Assembly: GCF_017744955.1 (NCBI RefSeq)
Contig: NZ_JAGIAG010000004.1
Location: forward strand, 124,001-188,000
Origin: Dokdonella sp.
GTDB taxonomy: Bacteria; Pseudomonadota; Gammaproteobacteria; Xanthomonadales; Rhodanobacteraceae
Direction of reading: 5' to 3'
Length of the DNA stretch: 64,000 bases
Below, piece after piece: positions 13,980 to 21,657 of the stretch (within the stretch, counting starts at the first letter, position 1; each line of letters begins with the position of its first letter). The translations under genes and the position numbers were made by a program. Under the pieces are notes generated by a model. The model was not told the DNA's origin. It did not search any database and was given only the letters and a program-made list of their open reading frames with translations.

Positions 13980-14992
13980 GCGGGCTCCGTCGCGGTGTCG
14001 AGCGCGGTCACGCTCGCGATGAATTCGTCGCGCTGCGGGTTGGCGACCAGTTTGTCCCAGGTCTGCGCGACCATGCCTTGCAGAGTCGCGAGACGCTGCG
14101 GATCGCACGGCGGCAGGCCGGCGCTGGCGGCGATCGACTCGGGCACGATCGCCGGGCTGCACGCCAGCAGCAGGTCGCAGCCCGCGGCGAGGTGCGCCTG
14201 GATGCGCTCCTGGATGCCGCCGACCGACTCGGCCGCGGCCATGCCGATGTCGTCGCCGATGACCAGGCCGCGGAAGCCGAGCTCGCCGCGCAGCACGTCC
14301 TCGATCCAGAGGCGTGAATAGCCGGCCGCGCGCGAATCCACCGCCGGATAGGTCACGTGCGCCATCATCACCGCCTCGGCGCCGGCGGCGATGCCGTCGG
14401 CGAACGGGATCAGATCGCTGGTGCGCAGTTCGTCCAGCGTGCGAGGGTCGTTCGCGGCGTCGAAATGCGTGTCCTCGGCGACCGAGCCGTGGCCGGGGAA
14501 ATGCTTCAGCGTCGCCGCCATGCCGCCCAGATGCATGCCGCGCAGGTACGCCTGCACGAGTTCCGAGGCGACCTGCGGATCGGCGTCGAACGCGCGCGTG
14601 CCGATCGCGCGGTTGCCGCGCGCCAGATCGGTGACCGGCGCGAAGCTGAGATCGATGCCGATCGCGCGCATCTCGCTCGCCATCAGCCAGGCGTGCTCCT
14701 CGGCGCGCCGGATCGCCGCGGCCGGATCGCGCGCGTACAGCTCGCCGATGCGCAGCAGCGGCGGCAACCGCGTGAAACCGTCGCGGAAGCGCTGCACCAT
14801 GCCGCCTTCCTGGTCGACGCAGACCAGGAACGGCTCCGGTCGCGCATTGCGGATGTCGTCGATCAGCGCGGTGACCTGGTCGCGGCTGTCGAAATTGCGC
14901 GCGAACAGGATCACGCCGCTGACGTGCGGCGCGGCGAGCTGCGCGAGCTCGGCGTCGCCGAGGGTTTTGCCGGGAATTCCGATGATCAACAT
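13976..14992 (-). CDS. nagZ: beta-N-acetylhexosaminidase NagZ (GH3)
   Basis: A 338-residue cytoplasmic glycoside hydrolase family 3 enzyme of the short, single-domain NagZ type. It contains CVDQEGGMVQRF, the KHFPGHG loop (residues 163-169) that supplies the catalytic His/Asp dyad, and the nucleophile region VIGDDIGM (Asp248). NagZ removes N-acetylglucosamine from anhydro-muropeptides during cell-wall recycling, which also generates the signals for AmpR-type beta-lactamase control in bacteria that have it. Its stop overlaps the start of hpt by four bases. Confidence 0.95.
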   Translation of the reverse strand: MLIIGIPGKTLGDAELAQLAAPHVSGVILFARNFDSRDQVTALIDDIRNARPEPFLVCVDQEGGMVQRFRDGFTRLPPLLRIGELYARDPAAAIRRAEEHAWLMASEMRAIGIDLSFAPVTDLARGNRAIGTRAFDADPQVASELVQAYLRGMHLGGMAATLKHFPGHGSVAEDTHFDAANDPRTLDELRTSDLIPFADGIAAGAEAVMMAHVTYPAVDSRAAGYSRLWIEDVLRGELGFRGLVIGDDIGMAAAESVGGIQERIQAHLAAGCDLLLACSPAIVPESIAASAGLPPCDPQRLATLQGMVAQTWDKLVANPQRDEFIASVTALDTATEPA

Positions 14993-15007
14993 GTCTTCAG
15001 GGTGACC

Positions 15008-15511
15008 TCAGTGCGCGTCATCCGCGTTACGTTCCTCGTCGCTCCAGCGCGAGTACGGATGCGCGGCGAGATGCAGATTGTAATAGCGCACGAGCTCGCT
15101 GACTTCGCGTCCCAGCCAGCCCGGGCGCGGAAACGGCTCGTCGACGCGGTCGAGTTCGAGTTCGGCGACGATCAGGCCGGCGTTGTCGCCGGCGAATTCG
15201 TCGATTTCGAACGTGTGGCCGTCGACCTCGACGTAATGACGAACCTTCTCGACCACATCACCGGCCAAGGTGCGCAGCAGGCGCTGCGCATCCTCGGTGG
15301 GGATCGCGTATTCGTACTCGTCGCGCTGCACGCCCGGCGTGGCCGACTTGATGTTCAGGAACGCCGCCGCGCCGCCGATGCGTACGCGGACCGAGCAACG
15401 CGCCGCCGGCGGTCCGGCCAGGTAGCCCTGCATCATCCGCTCGCTGCGCGAAACCTTCTCGCGCCAGGCATCGCCGACCACGAGGAACTTGCGCTCGATT
15501 TCGATGGGCAT
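15008..15511 (-). CDS. CYTH-domain protein (inorganic triphosphatase-like)
   Basis: A 167-residue single CYTH domain. I take ATG 15511, so that the protein begins with the diagnostic MPIEIERKFLV (ExExK metal-binding strand); ATG 15523 would add four residues. Alternating charged strands follow (SVRVRIGG, RDEYEYAIP, KVRHYVEVDG, FEIDEFAGDNAGLIVAELEL), forming the acidic and basic residues of the triphosphate tunnel. Stand-alone bacterial CYTH proteins of this size are usually tripolyphosphatases; class IV adenylate cyclases share the fold. It is read in the same direction as nagZ, with 15 bases between them. Confidence 0.9.
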   Translation of the reverse strand: MPIEIERKFLVVGDAWREKVSRSERMMQGYLAGPPAARCSVRVRIGGAAAFLNIKSATPGVQRDEYEYAIPTEDAQRLLRTLAGDVVEKVRHYVEVDGHTFEIDEFAGDNAGLIVAELELDRVDEPFPRPGWLGREVSELVRYYNLHLAAHPYSRWSDEERNADDAH

Positions 15512-15537
15512 GTGGGTCTGCATCGATAAGGTGAGTG

Positions 15538-15646
15538 AGAAGCGTATCTCGCAGAGGCGCAGAGATACGCAGAGAAAGCAAAGATTCTTTCTGGTTTCCT
15601 CTGCGCATCTCTGCGCATCTCTGCGCCTCTGCGAGAAACCGCTTTT
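15538..15646. repeat. palindromic intergenic element, GCAGAGGCGCAGAG family, copy 2
   Basis: An inverted repeat of about 109 bp. The left arm AGAAGCGTATCTCGCAGAGG (then CGCAGAGATACGCAGAGAAA) is mirrored by CTCTGCGCATCTCTGCGCCT and CTGCGAGAAACCGCTT on the right, with a short A/T-rich loop (AAAGATTCTTT). The right arm contains an extra internal repeat of CTCTGCGCAT. It fills the gap between the CYTH gene and rlmD. Copy 1 is at 13313-13408. Confidence 0.85.
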
Positions 15647-15653
15647 GAACGTC

Positions 15654-16949
15654 TCAGCGCTCGAACAGCGCGATCGATTCGACGTGCGCCGTGTGCGGGA
15701 ACATGTCCATCACGCCGGCCGCCTCGAGGCGGAAGCCGTGGCGTTCGACCAGCACGCCGGCGTCGCGCGCGAGCGAACCGGGGTGGCAGGACACGTAGAC
15801 GATGCGCTGCGCGTCCTTGCGCGGCAGGTAGTCGAGCACGGCGGCGGCGCCGGAGCGCGGCGGGTCGAGCAGCAGCTTGCTGTAGCTGCGCGCCGCCCAC
15901 GGCGTGCCGCGCTGATCCGCAGCGAGGTCGGCGGCGAAGAATTCGGTGTTCGCCAAGCCATTACGCGTCGCGTTCTCGCGCGAGCGCGCGACCAGGGCCG
16001 CCTCGCCTTCGACGCCGACCACGCTGCCGGCGCGCCGCGCGATCGGCAAGGTGAAATTGCCGAGTCCGCAGAACAGATCCAGCACGCTGTCCTCCGGCTG
16101 CGGATCGAGCAGATCCAGCGCGCGCGCGATCATGCGTCGGTTCATGCCGGCGTTGACCTGGATGAAGTCGAGCGGGCGGAACGCGATGTCGATGTCCGAT
16201 TCGGGAATGCGGAACGACAGCGGCACGCTGTCCGGCCACAGCGGCGTGACGCTGTCCGGCCCGCCGGGCTGCAGCAGGATCGCGATCGAATGCGCCTGGC
16301 CGAACGCGGTCAGCGCCGCACGGTCGGCTTCGGACAGCGGCTGCAGATTGCGGAACGTCAGCGCGACGGCGTCGTCGCCGGCGGCGATCTCGATCTGCGC
16401 GATCTGCGCCTTCGCCTCGAGCGAGCCGACCAGTTCGCCCAGCGCGGCGAGGCGCTCGCCGACCTGCGGCAGCAGCGTATGGCAGATCGACAGATCGGCG
16501 ACGAAGCGCGGATTGTCTTCGCGGAAGCCGACCAGGACCTTGTCCTTCTTCGCGACCCACTTCACCGACAACCGGCCCTTGCGCCGGTAGCCCCACGGCT
16601 CGTCGACCAGCGGATCGAACCAGCGCGCCGGCGCGACCTTGCCGATGCGCTCGAAATTCTCCGCCAGCACGCGCTGTTTGGCGACGATCTGTTCGGCCGG
16701 CGCGAGGTGCTGCAACGAGCAGCCACTGCAGGTGCCGAAATGCACGCAGCGCGGTTCGACGCGCGTGGGCGCGCGCGTGAGCAGTTCTTCGACTTTCGCC
16801 TCGTCGAAATTGCGGCTGCGCTTGACCGTGCGGATGCGCACGCGCTCGCCCGGCAAGGCGCCGGCGACGAAGACGGTCTTGCCGTCGATGCGCGCGACGC
16901 CGCGGCCGTCGTGGGAGAGATCGGTGATGTCGACTTCGGAAGTTTGCAT
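15654..16949 (-). CDS. rlmD: 23S rRNA (uracil-1939-C5)-methyltransferase RlmD
   Basis: A 431-residue enzyme. The N-terminal TRAM domain (residues 1-60, DITDLSHDGRGVAR) binds RNA. An iron-sulfur cluster site follows, with cysteines 68, 74, 77 and 156 (CVHFGTCSGC and ICHTLLP). The SAM-binding motif is VLDLFCGLGNFTLPIA, LLLDPPRSG is motif IV, and the catalytic cysteine is Cys388 in VYVSCHPGSLARD. All residues needed for RlmD activity (5-methyluridine at 1939 of 23S rRNA) are visible. The full set of four cluster cysteines separates it from RlmC and TrmA. It is flanked by a palindromic element downstream and a hairpin upstream. Confidence 0.95.
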   Translation of the reverse strand: MQTSEVDITDLSHDGRGVARIDGKTVFVAGALPGERVRIRTVKRSRNFDEAKVEELLTRAPTRVEPRCVHFGTCSGCSLQHLAPAEQIVAKQRVLAENFERIGKVAPARWFDPLVDEPWGYRRKGRLSVKWVAKKDKVLVGFREDNPRFVADLSICHTLLPQVGERLAALGELVGSLEAKAQIAQIEIAAGDDAVALTFRNLQPLSEADRAALTAFGQAHSIAILLQPGGPDSVTPLWPDSVPLSFRIPESDIDIAFRPLDFIQVNAGMNRRMIARALDLLDPQPEDSVLDLFCGLGNFTLPIARRAGSVVGVEGEAALVARSRENATRNGLANTEFFAADLAADQRGTPWAARSYSKLLLDPPRSGAAAVLDYLPRKDAQRIVYVSCHPGSLARDAGVLVERHGFRLEAAGVMDMFPHTAHVESIALFER

Positions 16950-16952
16950 GCT

Positions 16953-16985
16953 GAAAACGCGACGCCCACCCTGTGGGTGGGCGTC
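16953..16985 (-). terminator. probable terminator of the 86-residue hypothetical gene
   Basis: On the minus strand a perfect 10-bp stem (GACGCCCACC/GGTGGGCGTC, small loop) is followed by GCGTTTTC. It begins about 48 bases after the stop of the gene at 17034 and lies just before the rlmD start. The T-tract is short. Confidence 0.6.
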
Positions 16986-17033
16986 ATCTGGAGGAGTTGT
17001 TGAACTGTTCGAGCGATTCGGCAGCGTTAGGAA

Positions 17034-17294
17034 TCAGCCGATCGGCTCGATGTCGCCAGGGAACTGGGACGCAGTGTCCCATTCGGCATCGAGGATGTCA
17101 CCCTTTGCATTCCGCCGGTACCACGCACGATTGAGATGCGCGTAAACATGGCCGAGGTCAATCCTGAATTCCTCTTCCGTGTAGTCTGCGTGCTCTGAAA
17201 GGCTGTTCAACAAACTGCCGAGATGCTCATGCGCATCTTTCAATTCGTAGAGAAACAGCACCCATTCGGCTGGATTGTGTTCTCTGTTGATCAT
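17034..17294 (-). CDS. hypothetical protein, 86 aa, of lower GC
   Basis: A small soluble acidic protein (opening NREHNPAEWVLFLYELKDAH) rich in His, Asn, Tyr and Glu, with the segment FRIDLGHVYAHLNRAWYRRN in the middle. It has no signal peptide or membrane span. Base composition is visibly lower in GC (near half) and codon use less biased than in neighbouring genes, which suggests later acquisition. It ends in its own hairpin terminator. I do not recognise the family. Immunity or partner proteins of toxin systems can look like this, but no toxin gene is adjacent. Confidence 0.7.
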   Translation of the reverse strand: MINREHNPAEWVLFLYELKDAHEHLGSLLNSLSEHADYTEEEFRIDLGHVYAHLNRAWYRRNAKGDILDAEWDTASQFPGDIEPIG

Positions 17295-17326
17295 GTCTCT
17301 TTACGATCCCGCCGCCTACTGGAACG

Positions 17327-17926
17327 TCACTTCTGCTTCCACGCCCCGCCGGCATCCTGGTAGTACCAACCCGGCTTCGCCTGCTGCACCCACTGCTTGG
17401 CGAAGGTGCTGCGAATCTGCGCTTCCCAGCCGGGCTGGCCGTTGGCGACCGCGATCTCGCGGTAGACGGCCTGGCGATCGCGGTTCTCGTCGGCGACCGC
17501 GGTGTTCAAGGCCGGCCGCTCCGGCAGCGGCACGGCGGCCGCGTCGCGCACGGCGACGAGGCCGTCCTTGGTGAAGCCGATCGCGCCGCTGGCGAAGTAC
17601 TTCGACAGGATCGAGGCGAAGCGCTGCTGCATGCGCGCCTGGATCGCCTGGATCTGCGGCGTCTGGATGTTGATGTTGGCCTGTTGGGCGTAGGCGCTCG
17701 GCACGAGGAAGTCGAGCAGCATCGCGCCCGGCGACTTGCCCGGCGGCGGTTGCTGCGGCTCGTTCGCCGGCGGCGTGCTCTGCGCCGGCGTGTCGAGCAC
17801 CTTGTCGACGAACTGCTCGGCCGCCTTGTCCGCCGCCGCCTCGGGGAAGTAGACGTTGATCGTCACGCAGGCCGCGAGCAATGCCAGCGCGGTGAAGGTT
17901 GCGACTCCGGCGAAAAGCTTTCTCAT
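17327..17926 (-). CDS. ydbL: YdbL-family (DUF1318) lipoprotein with extended N-terminus
   Basis: A 199-residue predicted lipoprotein. The ATG at 17926 gives a clean signal peptide with lipobox LLAAC (Cys20). The C-terminal 90 residues match YdbL: GLVAVRDAAAVPLPERPAL, a DENRDRQAVYREIA segment, and WVQQAKPGWYYQDAGGAWKQ at the end. E. coli YdbL is a soluble periplasmic protein of about 108 residues encoded after ydbH and the tiny lipoprotein gene ynbE. Here no ynbE lies between the ydbH-like gene and this one. This protein instead carries a lipid anchor and an extra segment beginning CVTINVYFPEAAADKAAEQ. It may therefore combine the YnbE and YdbL roles in YdbH-dependent phospholipid transport to the outer membrane (inference). 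Confidence 0.85.
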   Translation of the reverse strand: MRKLFAGVATFTALALLAACVTINVYFPEAAADKAAEQFVDKVLDTPAQSTPPANEPQQPPPGKSPGAMLLDFLVPSAYAQQANINIQTPQIQAIQARMQQRFASILSKYFASGAIGFTKDGLVAVRDAAAVPLPERPALNTAVADENRDRQAVYREIAVANGQPGWEAQIRSTFAKQWVQQAKPGWYYQDAGGAWKQK

Positions 17927-17972
17927 GACCGCTCCGTTGTTTTTGCGTTCGTCCTTGAACGCGGGAGACAAA

Positions 17973-18048
17973 GCGGCCATCCATGGCCGCACTTTTCAAT
18001 GAACAGCCTGCCATCGATGTCGATTCGCTCGACTTTTCAATGAACAGC
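17973..18048. repeat. palindrome plus 41-bp tandem duplication between ydbH-like and ydbL genes
   Basis: The perfect palindrome GCGGCCAT-CC-ATGGCCGC spans 17973-17990. It is followed at once by the 17-mer ACTTTTCAATGAACAGC at 17991-18007, repeated exactly at 18032-18048. The bases after each copy are also partly alike, so this is a diverged 41-bp tandem repeat. It fills most of the 179-base gap between the two genes. Confidence 0.8.
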
Positions 18049-18105
18049 TTGGCTTCGCTGTCGGCTTACTTGACTACCCGAAAAAAAGCCTGCCTCGGTT
18101 TCGGT

Positions 18106-20910
18106 TTACTTCACCACCGGCCCGTCGCCCTGCATCGACTCGCGCACGCGGCGGACCAGCGTCGGCCAGTCGACGCGGCGGCGGTGACCGACGACGTCGA
18201 GGCGCGGGACGCCCGAACCCTCGATGATAGTGTAGCGATCGGCGGCCGAATCCGGCGTCGTCGGCACGTCCGGCAACGGGTCGATGCCGCCCATCAGGCA
18301 GACTTCCTTGGTCAGCCGGCAACGCAGACCGAAGCGGCTGTAGCCGAAGGTGTCGAAGACCTTCAGCGCCATCGTCTGCAGATTGCTCGACAGCCCGCCG
18401 CCACCGCCGAGCGAGGTGATGTCGTTGACCGCCTTGTAGCTCAGGCGCCCGCCGTCCTTCGTACGCAGCCAGGCATCGAGTGCGACCGGACTCCAATCGA
18501 CCAGGCGCAGGCCGTCGATCGTGCCGAACAGGCGCCCGCTCATGCCGCCGAGCGAGAACGCGCTGGTGAACTGCTCGAGATCGAAGTTCTCGAAATGGAT
18601 GTTCGCGCCGAGCGACGGCGCGACGCCGAACGGCCGCTCCAGCGTCAGGCCGCTGACGCCGAGGTGGCCGTCGAACACGTACAGGTCCAGGCCGCCGCGG
18701 AACTCGATCGTGTCGCCGGAGAATTCGATTTCCGGAATGCCGCCCGACAGACTGCCAGGAAATTTCGGCCAGCCGAACGCAGCCGAAATCTGCGACATGT
18801 CGAGGCCGATGACCGCGAACGAACCGGCGTAGCGGTCGCCGCGCGGCGATCTCGGCAAAAGACTGAGTTTCTCCAGACTGAGCTGGCCGCCGAGCACGCC
18901 GACCTTCACCGGCTGCGCCAGCACGATCGCGCTGCGTCGCGATTCGAAGCTCGCCGTCGCCGCGCCGAACGGAATCTTGAACAATTCCATCGAGCGCCAC
19001 GCCAGCGTCGTCGCCGGCATCTCGCCGCGATAGGCCCAGCCGATGCCGCCGTCGATGCCGTCGAAGGCGAAGCGGCCGCCGCCGTCGCGCACGCTCGCGC
19101 CGCGGGCATCGAAGCCGAAGCCTTGCACGCCGTCGGCGTCGAAATGCAGGGAACCTGTGAAGCTGCCCTCGCCGCTGAGCTCGGGATAACCCTTCGAGGC
19201 CAGCCAGCTGCGCGCGTAGCGATCGAGTGCCGGACCGATCCGCGCCTCGCGCAGGTCGACCTGCAAGGCGCGCAACGGGCGCTCGTCCGTCGGCACGATG
19301 TCGCCGCGCGCGCTGAATTCGAGCGTGCCGGGGTCGCTCCAGTCGAACGATTGCAGGCTCAGCGACTGGCCGTCCCAGCCGGCGTCGAGCATCGCCTTGA
19401 CCGGCGTCGCCGGCAGCTTGACGTAGACGGCACCGGCCAGCGCCTCGCCGCCGAGCAGGTTCGCCTCGAGCCGGACGCGAGGCTCCGCGTTCGTGCCGGA
19501 AACGCGCAGCTCGCCGTCGGCGACGACGTGCGCCGCGCCGAGCGTGCCGTCGGCGCTGTCGTAGCCCAGGCCGCGCATGGCGAACCGCGTCGCCAGACGC
19601 TCACCGTCGTTGACCAACGGATGCAGCACCGTGCGCGCGAGTTTCACCTCGCCGCCGAGCAGCTTCGTGCGCAGCTCGCCGACCAGATGCAGCGCGCCGT
19701 CGCGCGACTGCCACCGCGCACTCGTCGCCGGTATCACCCAGTCGGCCACGCGCACGGATTTCCAGGCCAGCGTCGCCGGCGGCCGTTCGCCGGACGGCGC
19801 CCAATCGATGCCGCCGCGGATGCCGCGCGCGACGTGGCCGGCACCGTCGTCGACGTCGAGCCCGCTGGTGGTCAACGCGACATGGCGCGCGCCGTCGCGG
19901 TCGATGGCGAATTCACCGGACAGTTCGCCTTTCAGCGCGAGCGTCGAGTAGCCCTGCGCGGCGAGCACCTCACGCGCGTAGCGCTGCGCCGCGAGCGGTA
20001 GGACGGCACGCTGCAGACGGACGTCGAGCGCGGCGAGCGGCGCCATCGCGGCCGGCTCGAGCGCGCCGCTGGCGTCGAATACGAGAGTGTCGGCGTCGTT
20101 CCAGCCGAACTGCGCGATGTCCCAGCGTCCGTCGGCACGCATCCGCGCGTCGAGGTTCGCGGTCACCGACGTCGCGGGCAAGGCGACGCGCAGTTCGCCG
20201 AGCCGCAGGTTTCCGCCACGCAGATCCGCGTCGACCACCAGATGCAGGTCTTCGCCGTCGGGGGCCGTCCGCAACCGCCCCGAAGCGGCGAGTCCGCTGC
20301 CCGCCACAGTGCCGTCGCCGCTGTTGAAGTCGAGACCGGCGACGGCGTAGGTCGCCTCGACGCGGCCGTCGCTCTGTACGTCGGCCTGCACGTCGAACGA
20401 GCCGCTGCGCAGCTCGCCGTTGCGCCAGCTGTGCGCCAGCGGCGCCTTCAGCCAGGCGGCAGGCACCTGCTGCAGCGAAGCCGCGTACGGCTGGTCGGCC
20501 GCGAAGGGAATCGTCACGACGACTTGCGCGGCGTCGCGCTTCAATCTCAGTTCAACCTGTTTCTCGGCGAGATTCAGCTTGAGGTCGGCATCCTGCGCGC
20601 CGCGTTCGCCGTGCAGGACGACGGGCCCTGCGCAGCGGCGCGACTGCGCGTCGCGGCGGATCTCGCAGCGCCATTCCACACGTCCGGCGAGGCCGAGCCG
20701 CGGCGCGGCGAACTCGGCCGCATCGATCAGGACCGAGGCCGTCCCGTCCTGTTCGACGACGCGGACGCGCAGATCGCGCAAATTCGCTTCGGGGTTGCGC
20801 ACGCTGGCCGCCGCCAGCGTCAACGTGCGCGCCGACGCGACGCAGGGCGCCAGCGCCAGCACGGCGAGAGCGGCGGTCGTCCATCGGGCTCGCATTGACG
20901 AAGTGCGCAT
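18106..20910 (-). CDS. YdbH-like AsmA-superfamily envelope protein
   Basis: A 934-residue protein with an N-terminal signal or anchor (TTAALAVLALAPCVASA); ATG 20910 or 20895 may start it. The rest is a long beta-rich chain with recurring blocks such as LVGELRTKLLGGEVKLART, LEANLLGGEALAGAVYVKLP and VGVLGGQLSLEKLSLLP. It ends in a YdbH/dicarboxylate-transport-type C-terminal domain (GGMSGRLFGTIDGLRLVDW, GRLSYKAVNDITSLGGGG). TamB, YhdP and YdbH are partly redundant in E. coli and form hydrophobic grooves carrying phospholipids from inner to outer membrane. Adjacency to a YdbL homologue supports the YdbH assignment. E. coli YdbH is 879 residues, so the size fits. It is divergent from the receiver-Hpt gene. 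Confidence 0.85.
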   Translation of the reverse strand: MRTSSMRARWTTAALAVLALAPCVASARTLTLAAASVRNPEANLRDLRVRVVEQDGTASVLIDAAEFAAPRLGLAGRVEWRCEIRRDAQSRRCAGPVVLHGERGAQDADLKLNLAEKQVELRLKRDAAQVVVTIPFAADQPYAASLQQVPAAWLKAPLAHSWRNGELRSGSFDVQADVQSDGRVEATYAVAGLDFNSGDGTVAGSGLAASGRLRTAPDGEDLHLVVDADLRGGNLRLGELRVALPATSVTANLDARMRADGRWDIAQFGWNDADTLVFDASGALEPAAMAPLAALDVRLQRAVLPLAAQRYAREVLAAQGYSTLALKGELSGEFAIDRDGARHVALTTSGLDVDDGAGHVARGIRGGIDWAPSGERPPATLAWKSVRVADWVIPATSARWQSRDGALHLVGELRTKLLGGEVKLARTVLHPLVNDGERLATRFAMRGLGYDSADGTLGAAHVVADGELRVSGTNAEPRVRLEANLLGGEALAGAVYVKLPATPVKAMLDAGWDGQSLSLQSFDWSDPGTLEFSARGDIVPTDERPLRALQVDLREARIGPALDRYARSWLASKGYPELSGEGSFTGSLHFDADGVQGFGFDARGASVRDGGGRFAFDGIDGGIGWAYRGEMPATTLAWRSMELFKIPFGAATASFESRRSAIVLAQPVKVGVLGGQLSLEKLSLLPRSPRGDRYAGSFAVIGLDMSQISAAFGWPKFPGSLSGGIPEIEFSGDTIEFRGGLDLYVFDGHLGVSGLTLERPFGVAPSLGANIHFENFDLEQFTSAFSLGGMSGRLFGTIDGLRLVDWSPVALDAWLRTKDGGRLSYKAVNDITSLGGGGGLSSNLQTMALKVFDTFGYSRFGLRCRLTKEVCLMGGIDPLPDVPTTPDSAADRYTIIEGSGVPRLDVVGHRRRVDWPTLVRRVRESMQGDGPVVK

Positions 20911-20954
20911 CGGCGGCCATTCTGCCAGTCATTGCGTTTCCGATCCCGGGTGCC

Positions 20955-21656
20955 ATGCCGCGCGTCCTCGTCGCCGACGACAATCCGCTCAGCCTGCACT
21001 TCTTCGCCGAGGCGCTGCGCACACTCGGCTGCGTCGCCGAGATGGCGACCGACGGTGCCGACGCGCTGCGGCGCGCGAATGCGTCGCGCTTCGAGGTGCT
21101 GCTGCTCGACGCACGCATGCCCGGACTCGACGGCGCCGAGGTGCTGGCCCGGCTGCGCGCCGGCGCGGGCCTCTCGCGGCGTGCGGTCGCGATCGCGACC
21201 ACCGCCGCTGCCGAAGCGCGGATCGACGCCGACCTGCTCGCCGCCGGCTTCGTCGACGTGCTGCACAAACCGCTGACGGTGGCCGAACTGCGCGCCGCCT
21301 TGGCACGCCATTCGATCGAGCCGGCGCCGCCCGACCCCGCCCCGGCGCTCGACGACGCGCGCGCGCTGGCCGCGGCCGGCGGCGATGCGACGATCGTGAG
21401 CGCCTTGCGCGGCCTGCTCGCCGCCGAACTCGACGCGCTGCCTTCGGAAATGGCGGCGATCGCGGCCGCACGCGACGCGGACGCGCTGCGCCAACGCCTG
21501 CACAAGCTCGACGCCTCCGCCGGCTTCTGCGGCGCGCCGGCGCTCGGCGAAGCGAGCGCTTCGCTGCGCACGGCGCTGCAGGAAGTCGACTGGCCGGACC
21601 ACGCCGTCGCCCGATTCCTGCGCATCTGCACGCAAGTCCGCGCGCTGCTGGCCTGA
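20955..21656 (+). CDS. orphan response regulator with receiver and Hpt domains
   Basis: A 233-residue protein. Residues 1-115 are a receiver domain with acidic pair D8/D9 (VLVADDN), phospho-acceptor D52 (LLLDARMPGLDG), a Thr-rich switch (ATTAAAE) and Lys in HKPLTVAEL. Residues about 135-233 form a helical bundle resembling a histidine phosphotransfer domain, with LRQRLHKLDASAGFCGA carrying the candidate phospho-histidine. No DNA-binding or enzymatic output domain and no sensor kinase are nearby, so it probably acts as an intermediate in a phosphorelay. It sits between a divergent ydbH-like gene and convergent recO, the stop codons being one base apart. Confidence 0.85.
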   Translation: MPRVLVADDNPLSLHFFAEALRTLGCVAEMATDGADALRRANASRFEVLLLDARMPGLDGAEVLARLRAGAGLSRRAVAIATTAAAEARIDADLLAAGFVDVLHKPLTVAELRAALARHSIEPAPPDPAPALDDARALAAAGGDATIVSALRGLLAAELDALPSEMAAIAAARDADALRQRLHKLDASAGFCGAPALGEASASLRTALQEVDWPDHAVARFLRICTQVRALLA

Positions 21657-21657
21657 T

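Noticed and set aside
13297..15646. Possible CRISPR array or tandem repeats around the CTCTGCG elements
   Set aside because: The repeats are inverted arms of two separate palindromes with no regular spacers and no cas genes.
17034..17294. Toxin-antitoxin or contact-inhibition immunity gene
   Set aside because: The protein looks like a small immunity protein in composition, but neither neighbour encodes a toxin or effector.
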